From Amoebidium appalachense (lineage: Eukaryota > Ichthyosporea): a stretch of DNA of 64,000 bases. The position numbers and the translations under genes are program-made. Location of the stretch: positions 7,378,001-7,442,000 of the forward strand of contig CAVNZM010000006.1 of NCBI GenBank assembly GCA_963693365.1, in the 5' to 3' direction. Numbering within the stretch: position 1 is the first letter of the stretch; the number at the start of each line of letters is the position of its first letter. This document shows positions 48,269 to 64,000 of the stretch, in pieces. Below the pieces are notes generated by a model, which was given only the letters and a program-made list of their open reading frames with translations, ran no database searches and had not been told where the DNA came from.

Positions 48269-48954
48269 AGGAGTTCGTTGGAAAGGATGCGGGAATATGT
48301 AGATATGAAGGGTGTAAGGGCTTCCGGTGTTTACACGACATACCATGGGCATGCATACACAATACACGTAAAAGCAGGGAATTTCAAGAAACAACATGGA
48401 AGCATTGTATCTGCATGCAAGCATCTCCCCCCCCCTTTTTTCTTTTCACCCGAGGTTCGCCATTTTTGCTCACCTGGAAGGAATTATCTTATTTTCTTGT
48501 TCAAGTTTGGGGTTTCGGTACGCCGGAGAGTTGGAAAGACACTATTTTGGAGAGCAAGTGTTATGCAAGTTTTATGGCATGGAAGTGTGTTGGTGGGTAG
48601 CTTTTCTTTTATGTATGGCATGGAAGTGTGTTGGTGGGTAGCTTTTCTTTTATGTACGTCTGTAGAGATGAATGCGCATGGGGATATTTGTAAATGCACC
48701 CTCGTAAGGTGATATGACTTTTCACTGTATGATAGCGCTCTGTGCTCTGTAGTTGTAAATATTGTTGTTGATGACTGTTGTTGTGTAGGCCTGGCCTACC
48801 TAGTAGAAAACCGCTTATATCCAGCAATCATATCCCGCTCCCCCCCCCCCCCTCCACCCCAACACACGCCGTGCACACACACACACACACAAGCACATAC
48901 GCGGGTACCCACCCAACTACCCTGTTGAAGTGATGCAAAACTTGAATTGTACTG

Positions 48955-49075
48955 TACAAGTCAACTTTATTGCATGAGGTTAGTAGGTGAATGGGGCGAA
49001 ACTCGCATACTGTGGATGATTTGGCCTTTGCTTGAGGTTGAACCCTGCTTATCATGCATATTCATTTGTGTGTGC
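48955..49075 (+). repeat. Family A fragment
   Basis: Blocks gtaggtgaatggggcgaaactcg, tactgtggatgat, gaggttgaaccctgcttatcatgcatattc follow family A order in forward orientation. Confidence 0.5.
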
Positions 49076-49386
49076 TTTGAAGAGATTTGTAACTGTTGTT
49101 TTAACCGTTAACGTTGTCAGTCGTAGATGCCAACTACGCACCCTGTAAAAGCTTTCTTTTACCTCCCCCCCCCCCCTCCCCCGGGCCCCCCGCCCCCCAA
49201 CCAAAAAAAAAAAACACCCACCCACCCATCCAACTATTTCATGATCAGGGCGGCCACGCCATGGCCGGCCCCTCTTCTATCTGCATACTCGGTTGAGTTT
49301 GTGTTCATTTCAAACTGACTGTTAGAGTCTGTCGGCCGGGTGTCCAAAGCGTACGTGTGCACGTGCGTGTGTGTGGGCGTCTGCAG

Positions 49387-49483
49387 TTTTAGCAAATGTG
49401 ACTGTCCAGACTTCCGAGTATGTGACAAGAATTACGTGGAACAAGGCAACAAGAATGGACCAAAGGAAGTCTGGGTCCAGAAA
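49387..49483 (+). other. Possible isolated exon of unknown gene
   Basis: Between an acceptor (gtctgcag) and a donor (aaaGTGAGG) lies an open stretch of natural-looking codons including CDCPDF--CDKNY. The opposite strand also reads as a hydrophobic open frame here, so strand and coding status are uncertain. Confidence 0.2.
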
Positions 49484-49706
49484 GTGAGGGGGGTATCAGC
49501 TAATGGCTTGGTGGTGGTGGTGATAGTCAATTGTGGTGGTTTGTGGCGGTGGTGTGTGGTGTGTACGTATACAGAGGGAGGGAGGGGACGTGGGGGTGGG
49601 GTGGGGATGGGGGTGTGTGGGGAGGGGGGGGGGGGGGGGGGGAGGGGGGGGGGGGGGGGGGAGGTGAGGAGGAGTGGGGAAAGGCCCCGAGGGTGGGGGG
49701 TGGGGT

Positions 49707-49737
<31 letters not shown>

Positions 49738-50026
49738 GCTCGAGGCCTAAGCAAAGCTTCTGAAATAAGCAAGAATGGCAAAACGAATGTCAAAGGTGAA
49801 AAGAAAGGTTAAGCACACTTGTGCAGCGCCGTGGCCTGTAATCATCGGGGTGTGATGTTTCATTTGAGTTCGCCACTTGAATTCTTCAAGCAGGCACAAA
49901 TTTGAAACGTTTAGGCACAGAGAGAATATGCATATTGACGGTGCTCACATACGGAGGGCATTCATTGACGAGCTATAGACCAACGATGCTCACGGCTCAG
50001 CATGCCAAATAGCACAAGCAGGTGTG

Positions 50027-50905
50027 ATGGAGCAGCGGCAATCGAAAAGTTGGCCCAGGTTCGTTTCGAACATGTCGTCGTTTACCATTATAGCTTCGCG
50101 GGCAAGAAATTCAACTCATGGAACAGATGGGCAACAAGTCACACCACTCATAGAAAAGGTGGACAACATCAACAGATTAGCAACGTCACAAATACAGGGA
50201 GTATGGGTGGGGGGGAAAATATTTAGCTGAGTAAACAAGGGAAGAAAGGGGATCCTTTATGGTTCCCCTCAAGAGAAATTCAAAGAAATTATCATACTGA
50301 GGGCAGAGCCCTAGAGCCGAAAGCGAGAAACGGGGATTTGAGTTGGTGGGTGTGAAGGTGCGTTTGATTGTGGGACAGAGGGGTGCGTGCTAACCCAATC
50401 AAAAAACTGGTCATTTTTCCTTCTGGCTCGGCTTTGTTTTTGTTGGGAGTTTCTCGTTCCCCTTTCAGTGAAAAAGTGACAAAAAAAGGGCAAACCGGAT
50501 ATGTGGGTGTCAATCAATATCCCCCCCATCCCTCTCCGGCCCTCCGGATCCTCCTCCTCCCCCCCCCCCCTCCCCCTCCTCCCCTCCCCCCGCTCTCTTG
50601 GTTTCTCTCTCCCTAACAGAGTCCCTCTCACCGTCACAGCTTCGTGTGTGTTCGATGCCTGTTTGTATTTAACAGATGTTCAGTCTTGTTCACGTGCATG
50701 AATGTGGTTTTATTTAGTTGTCTTCTCTCTTTGATGATGATGGTGGCCGGCGCCGGGGGGGTATCTGTGCACATGTGGGCCCCTCTGTGTGCATAGTGTG
50801 TGTGTGTGCGCGCGTGTATGTGCATGTCTATCAAAATGTGTGTGGGTGGGTGAGCTGGGTGGTTGGGTGGGTGAGTTGGGTTGGGTTGGGGTGGGGTTTT
50901 TTTTT

Positions 50906-50955
<50 letters not shown>

Positions 50956-51131
50956 TATGTACACAGCCACACGTGAAGATACCCATGAAAAAAAGAGCCC
51001 TGTCGATCCGTATTCATATGCATTTTAAAGTTTCAGACACACCATTCGCCACCCCATTGACTGAGCAGGGTACACAGAAACAGATATACTACACAAGGAA
51101 AACCATAGTTATTTCCGGCTCTGAACTATGA
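50027..51131 (+). CDS. Candidate small spliced gene, unrecognised
   Basis: An ATG-opened stretch (50027-50200, 58 codons, ending at a GTATGG donor) contains TPLIEKVDNINRLATSQIQ, with natural composition. A last exon candidate (50967-51131, 55 codons) begins after a good acceptor (gtacacag), reads KKRALSIRIHMHF and ends in TGA followed after 5 nt by AATAAA (51137-51142). Both are phase 0 and could be joined, but a middle exon may exist (an acceptor also ends near 50621). I cannot assign a family, and the link between the two exons is inference. Confidence 0.3.
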
Positions 51132-51673
51132 GGGGTAATAAATGCACATAAACTTTCCATCTGTCTAATAAAAAGCGCCCACGTACACATGCAATGTTAT
51201 CACAACACGCTGTAAGATAAATTGAAACCTCCAAGCATTCAGAAGAGAGATACTAAGTCCCCGAATTGTCCCCGAAATACACATAAACCTCCCTACTCAT
51301 GCAGTGTTACTTCACGTACACTGTCACAGTGTATATTACATAAAATCACTGGACTCTAAACGAAGTTACGGTAACACCATGCCAAAAATTAGTCGACGTT
51401 AACAAACGAAATTTTGGGTGTCTGAAAGCAGACGAAGACAGAAAGCCCTCAGGACTACTTTAACTTCAAGTTAAAGTTTGCACACACACTGTGCAAACTA
51501 ACAACTTCTAAACAATTTAAAATTGATAGACGTGGGGTTTCGAACGTTTGTACCAGGGTGTGCTTCTGTGTGTCTCAGAGGAAGCAAAGGAGATGTGAGG
51601 TGGAACAAGGTGATGTGTGTGTACGTACATACGTAAGTGTGCGTGTGGTAAACATGTGTGTATGCTCGTGTGT

Positions 51674-51704
<31 letters not shown>

Positions 51705-51923
51705 GCACGTGTGAGTGTGTTTGTGTGTGCCTGTGTCTGTGTCTGTCTGTGCTTAAGCCTCTCTCTCTCTGTGTGTGTGTATGTGTGTGTGTATGTGTGC
51801 ACGTGTGTGTTTGTGTGAGCATGCATGTGTGCGCTTCACTCACACACGCCTACGTGTGCCCGTGTGCATTACACGTGCATGTGTTGAGGTACTCCTTAAA
51901 GTGTCTGCACACACACTGACACA

Positions 51924-63649
<11,726 letters not shown>

Positions 63650-63683
63650 CTGGAGGGGGGAGAGGGGGGGGAGGGGGGAGGGT

Positions 63684-63830
63684 TAGAAAGTGCTATAGAG
63701 TACGAATTAGAGATTGACGATGGGCAGCACAATTAAGATTAGAAAAGAGGTATACATACAGAGTCTGAGTCTCTGCACACATAAAGGTTATGCATCATAA
63801 TTAGAGCCCAAGCCTCGAGTCATCCGGGGA
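63684..63830 (-). repeat. Family A fragment
   Basis: Blocks agaaagtgctatagagtacgaa, gggcagcacaat, aggttatgcatcataattagagccca and cgagtcatcc match family A in reverse orientation, after a G-rich run. Confidence 0.5.
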
Positions 63831-63864
63831 AGGGGACGGGGCTGTCCACACACGCGCGCGCGCG

Positions 63865-64000
<136 letters not shown>

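Larger units (their letters stand above)
48269..51923. other. Region between the secreted protein and NOM1
   Basis: It contains a 41-44-bp direct duplication (about 48570-48655, tatggcatggaagtgtgttgg-type unit), a family A copy at 48955-49075, poly-G stretches at 49620-49735 and 50916-50954, and GT arrays at 51660-51810. Weak plus-strand exon candidates at 49387-49483, 50027-50200 and 50967-51131 are listed separately. Bases 51150-51550 hold nothing that I recognise. Confidence 0.5.

Overview
The window comes from an intron-rich nuclear genome, almost certainly of a unicellular eukaryote. Every recognisable gene except one is cut by GT-AG introns of about 0.2 to 2.5 kb, so coding DNA is a small fraction of the sequence. 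The rest is unusually rich in simple sequence: dozens of poly-G or poly-C runs of 15 to 60 nt, (GT)n/(CA)n arrays up to about 130 bp, (CT)n, (AT)n, and several minisatellites. The lineage cannot be fixed from five housekeeping genes; a holozoan protist or an alga/stramenopile both remain possible. Most of the long computed reading frames are translations of these repeats (poly-Cys-Val, poly-His-Thr, poly-Pro, poly-Gly) and are not genes.

Layout: mitochondrial cytochrome c (plus, 2424-4008, four coding exons, TATA box and probable 5'UTR intron); a convergent intergenic region; a type I L-asparaginase (minus, 19686-7363, 15 exons, 412 aa); an intergenic region; a TPT-family SLC35E1-like transporter (minus, about 34070-22876, 11 exons); an intergenic region of ordinary composition ending in an orphan plus-strand reading frame with poly(A) signals at 38.3-38.6 kb; a bacterial-type S-adenosylmethionine synthetase with a presequence (minus, 46159-39224, seven exons, 418 aa); an intronless secreted Ser/Thr-rich protein (plus, 47600-48268); weak plus-strand exon candidates at 49.4-51.1 kb; and the 3' two-thirds of NOM1/Sgd1, a MIF4G-MA3 ribosome-biogenesis protein (minus, 63649-51924, 13 exons, 5' end outside the window). 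I read exons by eye; in the recognised genes every junction listed keeps frame and GT-AG, except the frame conflict in exon 1 of the transporter.

The genes do not form a pathway. The interesting biology is in the non-coding DNA. (1) Exon ends are repeatedly copied, with their splice sites, into the neighbouring intron or flank (seven cases in four genes). (2) Two families of short interspersed sequence recur about 25 times, usually with a poly-C/poly-G run at the same end, so many of the homopolymers may be element tails. One pair is a 231-bp inverted repeat with no mismatch that I could find. (3) Many introns begin in (GT)n and/or end in (CA)nCAG, so the two ends of one intron can be complementary. 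(4) The SAM synthetase resembles the bacterial MetK type rather than the usual eukaryotic type.
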